A stretch of DNA of 8,453 nucleotides from Thiorhodovibrio sp. (GTDB lineage Bacteria > Pseudomonadota > Gammaproteobacteria > Chromatiales > Chromatiaceae). The notes beneath the pieces are model-generated. The model saw nothing but the letters and a program-made list of their open reading frames with translations. It searched no databases and was not told the DNA's origin. Numbering within the stretch: the first letter of the stretch is position 1; every line of letters begins with the position of its first letter. Positions 1 through 6,563 of the stretch are shown in pieces. Position numbers and translations under genes: made by a program. The DNA is taken from positions 1 to 8,453 of the forward strand of contig SKYD01000013.1 of the NCBI GenBank assembly GCA_007128075.1, read 5' to 3'.

Positions 1-1701
1 GATACGCAAGCAAAAACTCTGGTCTGGGGCGCGACTCAGCGTCAAGAACACAACCGTGCGCCCAAGGACGATACCCTGCGCTTTATCGAGCACATTGCAG
101 CGGGCGCTTGCTTTGCGGCGACCTTGCGGCTGGCCGATGTCCGCCTGCAACCGCTGCTTGAACGGCTGCTCAATCGCATCGACCGGCTCGGCGGCAACCG
201 CAATCGTGGCGGTGGGCTGGTGAAGCTTGATTGGCAAATCCAGCCGCTGGCAGCGCCTGACAATGCCCGATTGCCAAGCAATTGCCAGAGCTTGCAAATC
301 GTATTGCGTAATCTGGAGCCGCTGTGTCTGCCCGCGACAGGTTACCCCGGCAACCTGATTCGCACCCATTCGTTTATTCGAGGTCAAGCACTACGCGGGG
401 CGCTGATTGCTTGGGCAATCCACAACGGGCACCAGGATCAGATCGGGCTGTTTGAGCAGATTGCGGTCGGCGATGCCTTGCCCTTGCCGAACGGCTGTCA
501 GCGAGCAGAGCAGGTGCTGCCAATTCCGCTGTCGATCCTGACAGACAAACCCAGTGGCGGCAATGCGCGACGGCCTTGGTGGGCGGGGCAAAGCGACTCG
601 CCAGAAACGCTTGATAGGCTTTATCAGCAGCAGGATAAAGACAAAGAAAAGCCGAAGCGCCCGGGTGGGCATGAGTATCTGTGTTGCACCGCCGAGGTGA
701 GCCATTGGCAACGCTACAGCCCGCCGATGCGGGTGCGACTGCGCAATGCCACGCCAAAACGACAGTCAACAGAAGACACCCAGCTTTTTAGCTTGGAAGA
801 GATCGCCGAGGACACCTGTTTTCAAGCCGACTTGCATTGCACCGATCAACAAACAGCGCATGCCTTTTGCACGGTGTTTGCGCCGCTGCTGACGGGAACC
901 GATTGGCTGGCATTGGGGCGTGGTGGTCAACCAGTGTGTATCGAATCAGTCGGCCATGTACCGTCCTCCGAATCGCCGCTACTGGGTGATGATTGGACAC
1001 TGACCCTGACCAGTGATGCCATTGTGCGCGGCGAACGCCTTGAATTTGTCGATTCTCTTGATGAAAAACTGCTCTGTCAGTTGGGCGGCATCACCGATGC
1101 TGCTGATCTGACCATTGCCGATGCTGTGGTCGAGACAGAAACCGTGCATGGCTTTAACGCCGTCACTGGCTTACCGCGTCCCCCGGCGCTGGCGCTACGA
1201 CGCGGCTCTTGTTGGCGCATCACCGGCACTGCAAGCAATGCACTGGCGCAGGCGTTGCGTAAATACACCCATTTGGGAGAACGCGGCAACGAGGGATTTG
1301 GGCGATTCGTGATCGGACTGCACCCGCTGGATCCCGATGCGCTCGGTAAACCGCCGTCTCAACCACCGGCCGCTAAACCGCATCGTGAAGAAGAATTGCT
1401 GGCGCAAGCGCGCACACTCGCCCGCCAACTCAACAATAACGGCCCAAGCCTGAGCCAGTTGCAATGGCTGCGCTCCCAAGCATTGGCATTGCAAACCGCC
1501 AACCAACTCGAAAAATTACTCAGCGACATCAAACAAGCGCCCGACAAGCGAAAACAAGGGGGCGCGGCGTGGAAAAATTTTCCGCATGATGAACTGAGCG
1601 AGGCATTGAACGGCTGCCAGACGCTAGACGAACAACGCCAACTGATCAACTATTTGGTGCAATGGCGCGTTCTTGAAGTGAAGGAGGTTACACAATCGTG
1701 A
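1..1701 (+). CDS. csx10: Csx10-type multidomain RAMP protein of a type III-D CRISPR effector (5' partial; Cas7-Cas5-Cas11-like)
   Basis: The frame is open from base 1, so the gene starts upstream; 566 codons are visible. Numbering visible codons, a first RAMP domain ends in a glycine-rich loop (LGGNRNRGGGL, 63-73). A second RAMP domain starts with a sheet and the helix motif GQALRGAL (about 128-135). It continues with the Csx10-style GFNAVTGLPRP (384-394) and closes with a second glycine-rich loop, GERGNEGFG (426-434). A proline-rich hinge leads to a mostly helical, charged tail (about 461-566) that could be a fused Cas11-like small subunit. In III-D effectors this protein is expected to cap the crRNA 5' handle and supply backbone surface. 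The stop overlaps the next start by 4 bases (GTGA). The RAMP/Csx10 identity is well supported by motifs; the Cas11 assignment rests only on position and helical composition. The missing N-terminus would hold any catalytic aspartate of the first domain. Confidence 0.85.
   Translation, partial: DTQAKTLVWGATQRQEHNRAPKDDTLRFIEHIAAGACFAATLRLADVRLQPLLERLLNRIDRLGGNRNRGGGLVKLDWQIQPLAAPDNARLPSNCQSLQIVLRNLEPLCLPATGYPGNLIRTHSFIRGQALRGALIAWAIHNGHQDQIGLFEQIAVGDALPLPNGCQRAEQVLPIPLSILTDKPSGGNARRPWWAGQSDSPETLDRLYQQQDKDKEKPKRPGGHEYLCCTAEVSHWQRYSPPMRVRLRNATPKRQSTEDTQLFSLEEIAEDTCFQADLHCTDQQTAHAFCTVFAPLLTGTDWLALGRGGQPVCIESVGHVPSSESPLLGDDWTLTLTSDAIVRGERLEFVDSLDEKLLCQLGGITDAADLTIADAVVETETVHGFNAVTGLPRPPALALRRGSCWRITGTASNALAQALRKYTHLGERGNEGFGRFVIGLHPLDPDALGKPPSQPPAAKPHREEELLAQARTLARQLNNNGPSLSQLQWLRSQALALQTANQLEKLLSDIKQAPDKRKQGGAAWKNFPHDELSEALNGCQTLDEQRQLINYLVQWRVLEVKEVTQS
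1681..1687 (+). promoter_or_regulatory. Strong Shine-Dalgarno site for the tandem Cas7 gene
   Basis: AAGGAGG, a near-perfect anti-16S complement, lies inside the last codons of the preceding gene, 10 bases before the GTG at 1698. It supports the GTG as the real start. It also suggests the tandem Cas7 protein is translated independently at a high level, which would suit a backbone subunit. Confidence 0.7.
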
Positions 1702-3017
1702 CCCAGCCCTATCGAACCCTGTTTGTTGGCACCTTGGTGCAAGAATCTTTTCTGAGCAGCGGCGGCAGGGATGATCCGACTGCCAGCATGGACAGCCCGC
1801 TGGCACGCGATGGGCAGGGTCGTCCCACCTTGCGCGGCACCAGTCTGGCCGGGGCGTTAATTGCCACCTTGCGCCGCATCCTGCGACCAGCCCCGGTGCC
1901 GCTCACAATTTCTGGCTGTCAAGACGGGCGACAGCCCTCAGTCTGGCGCTGCTTTAACAGCCACCCGCTCGGCAACCCTCAAGGCGTGGTGCGCCAGCAT
2001 GTCGCGATCAACGCCCAAACTGGCGCGGCACAAGACAGCGCCCTCTTTGATGTCGAAACCCTGCCGCCGGGGACGCGCTGGCCGTTTTTGCTAGAGGTAG
2101 ACACCAGCCGCGATGGGCAAGCGGTCGATTTCGCACGAGAGGTCTTGGCACACTGGGCGGCAGGGCGTTGTCTTTTGGGGCGCGAGGTGGCGCGTGGGCT
2201 GGGTTGGCTGCGGCTTCAGGACTGCCAAGAATATGCCCTGACAACTGAGCAGCTTGCGCACTGGCCTTGTGCGCGTCAGGCAGACAACTATCCGCGCTAT
2301 CTCAAAGAACAATTTTCAAGTCTTGCCAAGCCGCTTCATGTCGCCTCCGAGCCGCTGCCGGGCTGGTGCGAAATCAGCGGCACTCTAACGGCGGGTGATT
2401 ATCAGCCGACTTGGCATGGCGATGGTCAAACCACTTGGGGATTGGACAGCCTGTCCATCGGCGGTCATGCCAGTGAGGAATTGATGGCAAGCTGGAATGA
2501 TCATTACCTCGCGCCCGATGGTCTGGCTAATCCCAGTACGGGCTTCGATCCCGACTTTGCAGTCGTCACCCACGAGCAATTGCCCTACATCCCTGGCTCT
2601 AGTCTGCGCGGTCCGTTGCGCCATGCGCTGGCGCGGCTGCTCAAGGCGAATGGGCAGTCTGCGGATATTGTCGATGCCTTATTTGGTACTACTGCACACA
2701 GCGCCAAGCTACTCATCACGGATGTGTTCCCCGATCCCAACGCAGATTTGCGCCTGGCGTGGTTTCAGCACCATGCCGAGGACGAGTTTACTGGTGGTGC
2801 CTATGGCTCCTCTAAATTCGACCGCGTTGCCGTGACCCACGGGCAATTCCGCTGGAAAATGGTGCTGGAAGATGCCAACGCCAATGAATGGGCGGCGTTG
2901 AAAACGGTGTTTGAATTGGCACAGCAGCATCAAATTGGTCTCGGCGGTGGGCAATGGCGCGGGCACGGTTGGCTACAGTGGCAGGTTGAGTCGTTCGACG
3001 AGATGAGTGGTGAATGA
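1698..3017 (+). CDS. Tandem Cas7-Cas7 fusion (Csm3-like RAMP backbone subunit, Cas7-2x type)
   Basis: A 439-residue protein made of two Csm3/Cas7-like RAMP units. Unit 1 has the opening SGGRDDPTASMDSPLARD (residues 21-38), then GRPTLRGTSLAGAL, an INAQTGAAQDSALFDVETL segment and the glycine-rich loop GREVARGLGWL. Unit 2 repeats the scheme: LSIGG, GFDPD (282-286), LPYIPGSSLRGPLRHAL, and a closing IGLGGGQWRGHGW. In Csm3 an aspartate about a dozen residues before the P-x-I-P-G-S-S-L-K-G motif cleaves target RNA. By spacing, D32 in unit 1 and D284 in unit 2 sit at that position, so both active sites may be competent. Expected role: crRNA-guided target RNA binding and cutting at two sites. The GTG start follows a strong ribosome binding site and overlaps the upstream stop; the stop overlaps the next ATG (ATGA). 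The fold and fusion are confident; catalysis is inferred. Confidence 0.88.
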   Translation: MTQPYRTLFVGTLVQESFLSSGGRDDPTASMDSPLARDGQGRPTLRGTSLAGALIATLRRILRPAPVPLTISGCQDGRQPSVWRCFNSHPLGNPQGVVRQHVAINAQTGAAQDSALFDVETLPPGTRWPFLLEVDTSRDGQAVDFAREVLAHWAAGRCLLGREVARGLGWLRLQDCQEYALTTEQLAHWPCARQADNYPRYLKEQFSSLAKPLHVASEPLPGWCEISGTLTAGDYQPTWHGDGQTTWGLDSLSIGGHASEELMASWNDHYLAPDGLANPSTGFDPDFAVVTHEQLPYIPGSSLRGPLRHALARLLKANGQSADIVDALFGTTAHSAKLLITDVFPDPNADLRLAWFQHHAEDEFTGGAYGSSKFDRVAVTHGQFRWKMVLEDANANEWAALKTVFELAQQHQIGLGGGQWRGHGWLQWQVESFDEMSGE

Positions 3018-3586
3018 TGGAAGCACTTAAGCTGCGCACCCTGACCGATTTACTCAACCTACCGGATGATCGCGTCGAGTTGATCAACGGTGAGATCGTA
3101 CAGCGCCCAATGGCGCGGATGGAGCACGGATTCGTGCAAAGCAACACCGTTGCTGAGCTGGATCGCTTCCGTCGCACGGGCGACCCGGGCGGCTGGTGGA
3201 TTGCCACTGAGGTGAGTGTGCATTATGCCGCGCATCAATGCCCGACCCATGACCTGGCTGGCTGGCGCAAAGAGCGGTCGCCACAGCGTCCATCGGGTGT
3301 CGTCGAACTCACTCCAGATTGGGTATGCGAGATTGTCTCGCTTGGGCATGAGCGCAAGGACACGCTGACGCTGTTTTTGCTGTTGCAGCGTCATCAGGTG
3401 CCCTATTACTGGCTGATCTGGCCCGAGGAGCGTGCTCTAGTCGCTTGGCAACTGGAAAACGGCGGTTACAAGACCATTGCCAGCATCACCGCGCCCACTG
3501 GTGTTGAGCAAAAACAGCACATTCCACCGTTTGACGCGGTGGCGATTGATCTTGGCTATATTTTGGGCTGCGAGGCTGAATCATGA
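3014..3586 (+). CDS. Uma2-family PD-(D/E)XK nuclease-like protein, probably altered active site
   Basis: 190 residues, the usual Uma2 length. Typical landmarks are RVELINGEIV (20-29), H38 in the first helix, D80 in the HDLAGWRKER strand, and PDWVCEIVS (101-109) with E106. VPYYWLIWPEE follows and matches the family's C-terminal strand. In proteobacterial Uma2 proteins the segment after E reads like SPST-x-x-x-D-x-x-x-K-x-x-x-Y. Here it reads S-L-G-H-E-R-K-D116-T-L-T-L120, so the usual lysine is leucine and the SPST turn is lost. Nuclease activity may therefore be gone or changed. The gene overlaps its neighbours by ATGA on both sides, so it is an integral operon member rather than a chance insertion. 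Its ribosome binding site is weak, which fits translational coupling to the cas7 gene. Uma2 genes are abundant and poorly understood, and a role in this effector is not established. Confidence 0.82.
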   Translation: MMEALKLRTLTDLLNLPDDRVELINGEIVQRPMARMEHGFVQSNTVAELDRFRRTGDPGGWWIATEVSVHYAAHQCPTHDLAGWRKERSPQRPSGVVELTPDWVCEIVSLGHERKDTLTLFLLLQRHQVPYYWLIWPEERALVAWQLENGGYKTIASITAPTGVEQKQHIPPFDAVAIDLGYILGCEAES

Positions 3587-4068
3587 CCGACACCTGTGCC
3601 CTGCACATCGACACCCAATCCGACTCCCGTTCACTTACCGAGCTGATTGCACAGCAGGTGCAAGCCTCTCCGCCGCTGTTGGCGTGGGCGGAGCCGGATC
3701 CGCTAGCAGTTGATCTTACCAATCGTAGCGGTCGCCGTGATGACTTCACCCCCTTGCAGCGCGGTGTACCCAGTTGGCCGCCGGATGTGCCGCTGATCGA
3801 GGCGCGGCTGTTTTGGGCGGATACAGCACTGCATGTGATCGCCCAAGACGGCGGCGGTTGTCGCTGGACACGGATCACTGAGGACGCGACTGCTGATCTA
3901 TCAACAACGCGCACCCGGCTTAAAGTCCATATTCGCAGCGATTGGGCGCGGTTTGGATTGGCGCAACATCAGCCGATTGCGGATTTACAGGCGATTGAAT
4001 ACCGCCAAAACGGGCGGCTGATTGCGTGGCGGTTAATTGTGGCAAACAAGGAGCATCGCGATGCCTGA
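3583..4068 (+). CDS. csx19: Csx19-like small type III-D accessory subunit
   Basis: 161 residues, no signal peptide or membrane segment. The sequence is weakly conserved, but the layout suits Csx19: a segment near PLIEARLFWADTALHVIA (70-87), a tryptophan-containing turn GGGCRWTRI, and a C-terminal EYRQNGRLIAWRLI (139-152). That last block resembles the closing 'EYR...G...WRL' strand pair I associate with Csx19. Context is the stronger argument: it lies in a III-D-like operon between a tandem Cas7 (with Uma2 intervening) and a large RAMP protein. In the cyanobacterial fused III-D complex Csx19 is a structural subunit. ATG overlaps the preceding stop (ATGA) and has a GAGG at 3572-3575. The 3' end overlaps the next gene by 8 bases. 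The call is tentative; an unrelated operon protein of unknown function is possible. Confidence 0.6.
   Translation: MTDTCALHIDTQSDSRSLTELIAQQVQASPPLLAWAEPDPLAVDLTNRSGRRDDFTPLQRGVPSWPPDVPLIEARLFWADTALHVIAQDGGGCRWTRITEDATADLSTTRTRLKVHIRSDWARFGLAQHQPIADLQAIEYRQNGRLIAWRLIVANKEHRDA
4048..4053 (+). promoter_or_regulatory. Shine-Dalgarno site deciding the ATG at 4061
   Basis: AAGGAG lies 7 bases before ATG 4061. The frame is open further upstream through a TTG at 4037, but that start would put this site inside the coding region. ATG 4061 also puts the cold-shock domain at its natural beginning (MPEGKITKLF), so 4061 is preferred. Confidence 0.75.
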
Positions 4069-6202
4069 GGGGAAAATCACCAAACTGTTCGAAAAAGGCT
4101 TTGGGTTCATCGGCTCGATGGATAGCACTGACAGTTATTTTTTTCATGCAAGCTATGTAGTTAAAAGCCATTCATTCATCTCTTTGCAGGAAGGTGAGGC
4201 TGTCAGATTCAAGCTGCGTCCAAGCAAAAACAAGCCTGGGCAGCAAGAAGCATTCGATGTTCAACCGATCCAAGGGGCGAGCGCGGTTCCACAAAAGACG
4301 CAATCCACGGCACCCCGCTCTGGTCGCTCACATGCGTCAACTGTGTTGCCCTATGGCTTTGTCCCCATCAATATTGACCATGCGTTGATTGACACGCCGG
4401 TTTTGCATGACGGTTCTTCTGGCGGCGAATTGTTGTCGGGTGAAATTTTATGCGAACTTGAGGCATTAACCCCGCTGTTGCCGGGCAATGCGCGTTATCC
4501 AGTCGAGCAGGCGGATCAACAACGCTTGCAGCAATGGGGCTTTGGCGATCTGCCCGCCAGCAAGCAGATTGCCGAGCCGTTGCGCTTGCCCGATGGGCGG
4601 GTCGTGATCGCGGGCAGTACGCTGAAGGGCATGATTCGCCACAGTCTCGGTGCCTTGACCTCGGCACCAATGGAGCGCGTCGGCGAGCGGCATTTCACCT
4701 ACCGCCCGAATCTTGACTTCAACAAGGGCGGAGTCAAAGAACGCTATGTTGTGCGCCCGGCACTGGTTGTCGCCGAGCGCGATGGCGGCTGGGAGATTGA
4801 GGTGTTCGATGATGCGCGTGCGGCGCATTTCGTGCGCCAGGGTCAGAGTTCCCCGCCTGCATCAACACACCGCCGGGTTGATTACCAAGGCGGCATCGAT
4901 GGGAATGGGTTATTAGCCCAAGCGTTTAATCCGCGCAGCCGGACTTATCGGGACGCATTCGTGCCGCGAAAAGTCGATTACCGATTGCATCTTCCCGCTG
5001 AACTCTATCGACAGTATTTGCATGATCAACGAAATGTTTTAGCCGATGATCAAATCGGGCATCTCACCGCGCATCCACACAGCAAAAACTTCAAGGTCGA
5101 TCAAGTTGCTGCCGCGATTCGCCAACATGCCAAATTTTCACCCAATCAACTGATTTATGTTGAATTATCGACCGATTCTCAAGGCAAGGTGACAACGCAA
5201 TCCAAGGTCGTCTCCTGTGGGCATCATTTCCGCTATCGCTGGGCTTATACCTCGTCCATCCGCGAACAGAACGGCCAGCTACGCGCTTGTCTGATGCCGA
5301 CCGCCGAGGAGCGGAGCGTCAACCAGCCCGAACGCCTGACCGGTGCCCGTCTGCTTTTTGGCTATGTTCGTGATGACAAGGCCAACCCCATTGGCAATGG
5401 CGTGTATGAGCGGCTGGCTGGACGCATCGCCATCAATCACGCCGTGAGCGATGGGGTACCGGATTTTCTCGGCAACGAAGGCAAAGGCTACTGCATCCCA
5501 CTGAAAATCCTCGGTCAGCCCAAGCCCTCGGCGTGGGAGTTTTATCTTGAGCAGCCTGCTGATTCGCAACAACCGCTCAACACCTACGGCGATCTCCCTG
5601 ACGATGCTGGCGGCGAGCTGGCAGGGCGCAAATTTTATCGCCATCAGCCGAATACTAAGCCAGCCGACATCGAAGCCACCGATGTGCTGCAATCGGATCA
5701 AGCGACACTTGCTCGCTTTATCTGTCAGCCGAAGACGCGCTTTCGGTTTGCAATTCGTTTTGCGCGTCTGCGCCCCTGGGAACTGGGTGCCTTGCTAGCG
5801 GTGCTGGAACCGCAGCGACTGGCACCGACAACCGATGAAAAACAATACGCCCACAAGCTCGGACTTGGGCGACCGCTAGGCATGGGCAGTGTGCGCATCA
5901 CCCAGCAGGCACTGCGAGTGCGAGAAGAAAAAACAACTGAATTTTTAGACGATGCCGCCTGCGATGCGCTGCTGAAGCAGGCGATGCAAACGCTCACGGA
6001 CAAGCTAAATCAGCAGCAGGTAAAACAGTGGCTTGATGCGCATCGGATGGAACCAGATCAGCAGTTGGCGTATCCGCTGGATGAGCAAAAGCAAACGATC
6101 TTTGATTGGCACACCAAGGTCCGCCGTGAATACAGCCAGTTGCGTCGCCAACAACAGCAAACTTGGGCAGCGCTGGCGGGGAAAATTAAGCAGCATCGAT
6201 AG
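4061..6202 (+). CDS. Cold-shock-domain/RAMP fusion protein (large Cas7-like III-D subunit, TIGR03986-like)
   Basis: 713 residues. Residues 1-69 look like a cold-shock OB fold: GKITKLFEKGFGFI with the RNP1 core KGFGFI (12-17), RNP2-like SYFFHAS (25-31), and a later EGEAVRFKL strand. A basic, Thr/Ser-rich linker follows. The RAMP part opens with LPYGFVPIN and LEALTPLLPGN, has the helix motif GSTLKGMIRHSL (185-196), and ends with HKLGLGRPLGMGS (598-610), the glycine-rich loop of this family. A roughly 80-residue stretch near 308-387 (LHLPAELYRQYL onward) is lower in GC and may be an insertion, as in the 'Cas7 with insertion' subunit of fused III-D complexes. A charged helical tail follows. Expected role: crRNA/target RNA-binding backbone subunit, with the cold-shock domain adding a single-strand nucleic-acid contact. 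It is the last gene of the operon. Domain calls are by motif only; family assignment is from memory of its signature motifs. Confidence 0.8.
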   Translation: MPEGKITKLFEKGFGFIGSMDSTDSYFFHASYVVKSHSFISLQEGEAVRFKLRPSKNKPGQQEAFDVQPIQGASAVPQKTQSTAPRSGRSHASTVLPYGFVPINIDHALIDTPVLHDGSSGGELLSGEILCELEALTPLLPGNARYPVEQADQQRLQQWGFGDLPASKQIAEPLRLPDGRVVIAGSTLKGMIRHSLGALTSAPMERVGERHFTYRPNLDFNKGGVKERYVVRPALVVAERDGGWEIEVFDDARAAHFVRQGQSSPPASTHRRVDYQGGIDGNGLLAQAFNPRSRTYRDAFVPRKVDYRLHLPAELYRQYLHDQRNVLADDQIGHLTAHPHSKNFKVDQVAAAIRQHAKFSPNQLIYVELSTDSQGKVTTQSKVVSCGHHFRYRWAYTSSIREQNGQLRACLMPTAEERSVNQPERLTGARLLFGYVRDDKANPIGNGVYERLAGRIAINHAVSDGVPDFLGNEGKGYCIPLKILGQPKPSAWEFYLEQPADSQQPLNTYGDLPDDAGGELAGRKFYRHQPNTKPADIEATDVLQSDQATLARFICQPKTRFRFAIRFARLRPWELGALLAVLEPQRLAPTTDEKQYAHKLGLGRPLGMGSVRITQQALRVREEKTTEFLDDAACDALLKQAMQTLTDKLNQQQVKQWLDAHRMEPDQQLAYPLDEQKQTIFDWHTKVRREYSQLRRQQQQTWAALAGKIKQHR

Positions 6203-6203
6203 G

Positions 6204-6224
6204 GCTTGACAAGGCAGGTCAAGC
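6204..6224 (+). terminator. Small stem-loop directly after the effector operon
   Basis: GCTTGAC and GTCAAGC form a perfect 7-bp stem around a 7-base loop, beginning two bases after the last stop codon. No U-run follows, so it is not a classic intrinsic terminator. It could protect the 3' end of the mRNA or be a weak or Rho-assisted terminator. Confidence 0.4.
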
Positions 6225-6257
6225 GGCGTAGGGTTTGCACCATTGGCAACGGAGGTT

Positions 6258-6420
6258 CTTCGCTAAATTATTCGTGCAGCGACACGCTGGAAACAAATTC
6301 AGCGAGGTTTTTATTTTTATCTACCTGTTGCCAATAACATTCGTGCAGTGACACGCTGGAAACAATTATAGCCGTTTTAGTCATTTTTTTGTTGCCAATA
6401 ATATTCGTGCAGTGACACGC
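6258..6420. CRISPR. Short degenerate CRISPR-like array (three repeats, two spacers)
   Basis: The best unit is 37 bp at 6327-6363. It starts GTTGCCAATAACATTCGTG, ends GACACGCTGGAAAC, and has a small CGTG/CACG hairpin with a 6-base loop. Unit 3 (6391-6420) matches its first 30 bases with one difference (C to T), then breaks off at a palindrome. Unit 1 (6258-6294) matches well only over its 3' two thirds and diverges at the 5' end. The intervening AT-rich segments are 32 bp (6295-6326) and 27 bp (6364-6390). Length, GAAAC end, hairpin and position next to a type III effector all point to CRISPR. Against it are the small copy number and the unequal, short spacers. Transcription direction is uncertain: the GAAAC end favours the plus strand, while the worn repeat at the left end would suit a leader on the right. 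Confidence 0.6.
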
Positions 6421-6421
6421 A

Positions 6422-6459
6422 GTAGGGGCGGTTCGCGAACCGCCCCTACGATTGTTTTT
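6422..6459 (+). repeat. 28-bp perfect palindrome followed by a T-run (dispersed repeat; possible terminator)
   Basis: GTAGGGGCGGTT and its exact reverse complement flank a central CGCG (6422-6449). ATTGTTTTT follows at 6451-6459, so on the plus strand it has the form of a strong intrinsic terminator. I recall very similar palindromes scattered through many bacterial genomes, which suggests a dispersed REP- or MITE-like element. It interrupts repeat unit 3 of the CRISPR-like array. Confidence 0.7.
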
Positions 6460-6462
6460 GAT

Positions 6463-6473
6463 CAGTGACACGC
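6463..6473 (+). repeat. 11-bp copy of the CRISPR-repeat core, right of the palindrome
   Basis: CAGTGACACGC here is identical to 6410-6420 at the broken end of repeat unit 3. The two copies bracket the palindrome and T-run. This is either a duplication made when the palindrome arrived or the relic of a fourth repeat. The following CACCTAC does not match the normal TGGAAAC end. Confidence 0.55.
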
Positions 6474-6563
6474 CACCTACATCTTGCTCCCCCCTACAAT
6501 TGCTTACATAAGCACTCTGTGTTAGGCTGATCGTTGCTAAAGACTGATCACCGAGCCATTGCC
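6474..6563. other. Intergenic stretch with little recognisable content
   Basis: Between the array fragment and the pseudogene I see no gene or strong promoter. A direct repeat CTGATC occurs at 6527-6532 and 6544-6549 (17 bases apart), the second inside TGATCA. It could be an old operator for the decayed gene pair, but the evidence is thin. If the array is read from the minus strand, its leader would have to lie here. Confidence 0.3.

Noticed and set aside
124..126. Codon 42 (TTG region) or nearby as the start of the first gene
   Set aside because: The frame is open to base 1 and the residues before it (EHNRAPKDDTL, FIEHIAAG) look like part of the first RAMP domain, so the gene is truncated by the window.
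670..690. Cysteine pair (EYLCCTAEVSHW) in the Csx10-type protein as a zinc site
   Set aside because: There is no partner Cys/His pair at suitable spacing in the linear sequence.
374..769. Long minus-strand frame opposite the Csx10-type gene
   Set aside because: It lies wholly opposite a gene with clear RAMP motifs, has low-complexity composition, and shows no recognisable domain.
3059..3394. Minus-strand frame opposite the Uma2 gene
   Set aside because: The plus strand carries clear Uma2 motifs and operon overlaps; the opposite frame is a by-product of GC-rich codon use.
4037..4060. TTG start 24 bases upstream for the cold-shock/RAMP protein
   Set aside because: A better AAGGAG sits 7 bases before ATG 4061, and the cold-shock domain begins naturally there.
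6500..6528. TTGCTT with a 17-base spacer as a sigma-70 promoter
   Set aside because: The matching -10 (TAGGCT) agrees at only three of six positions; too weak to call.
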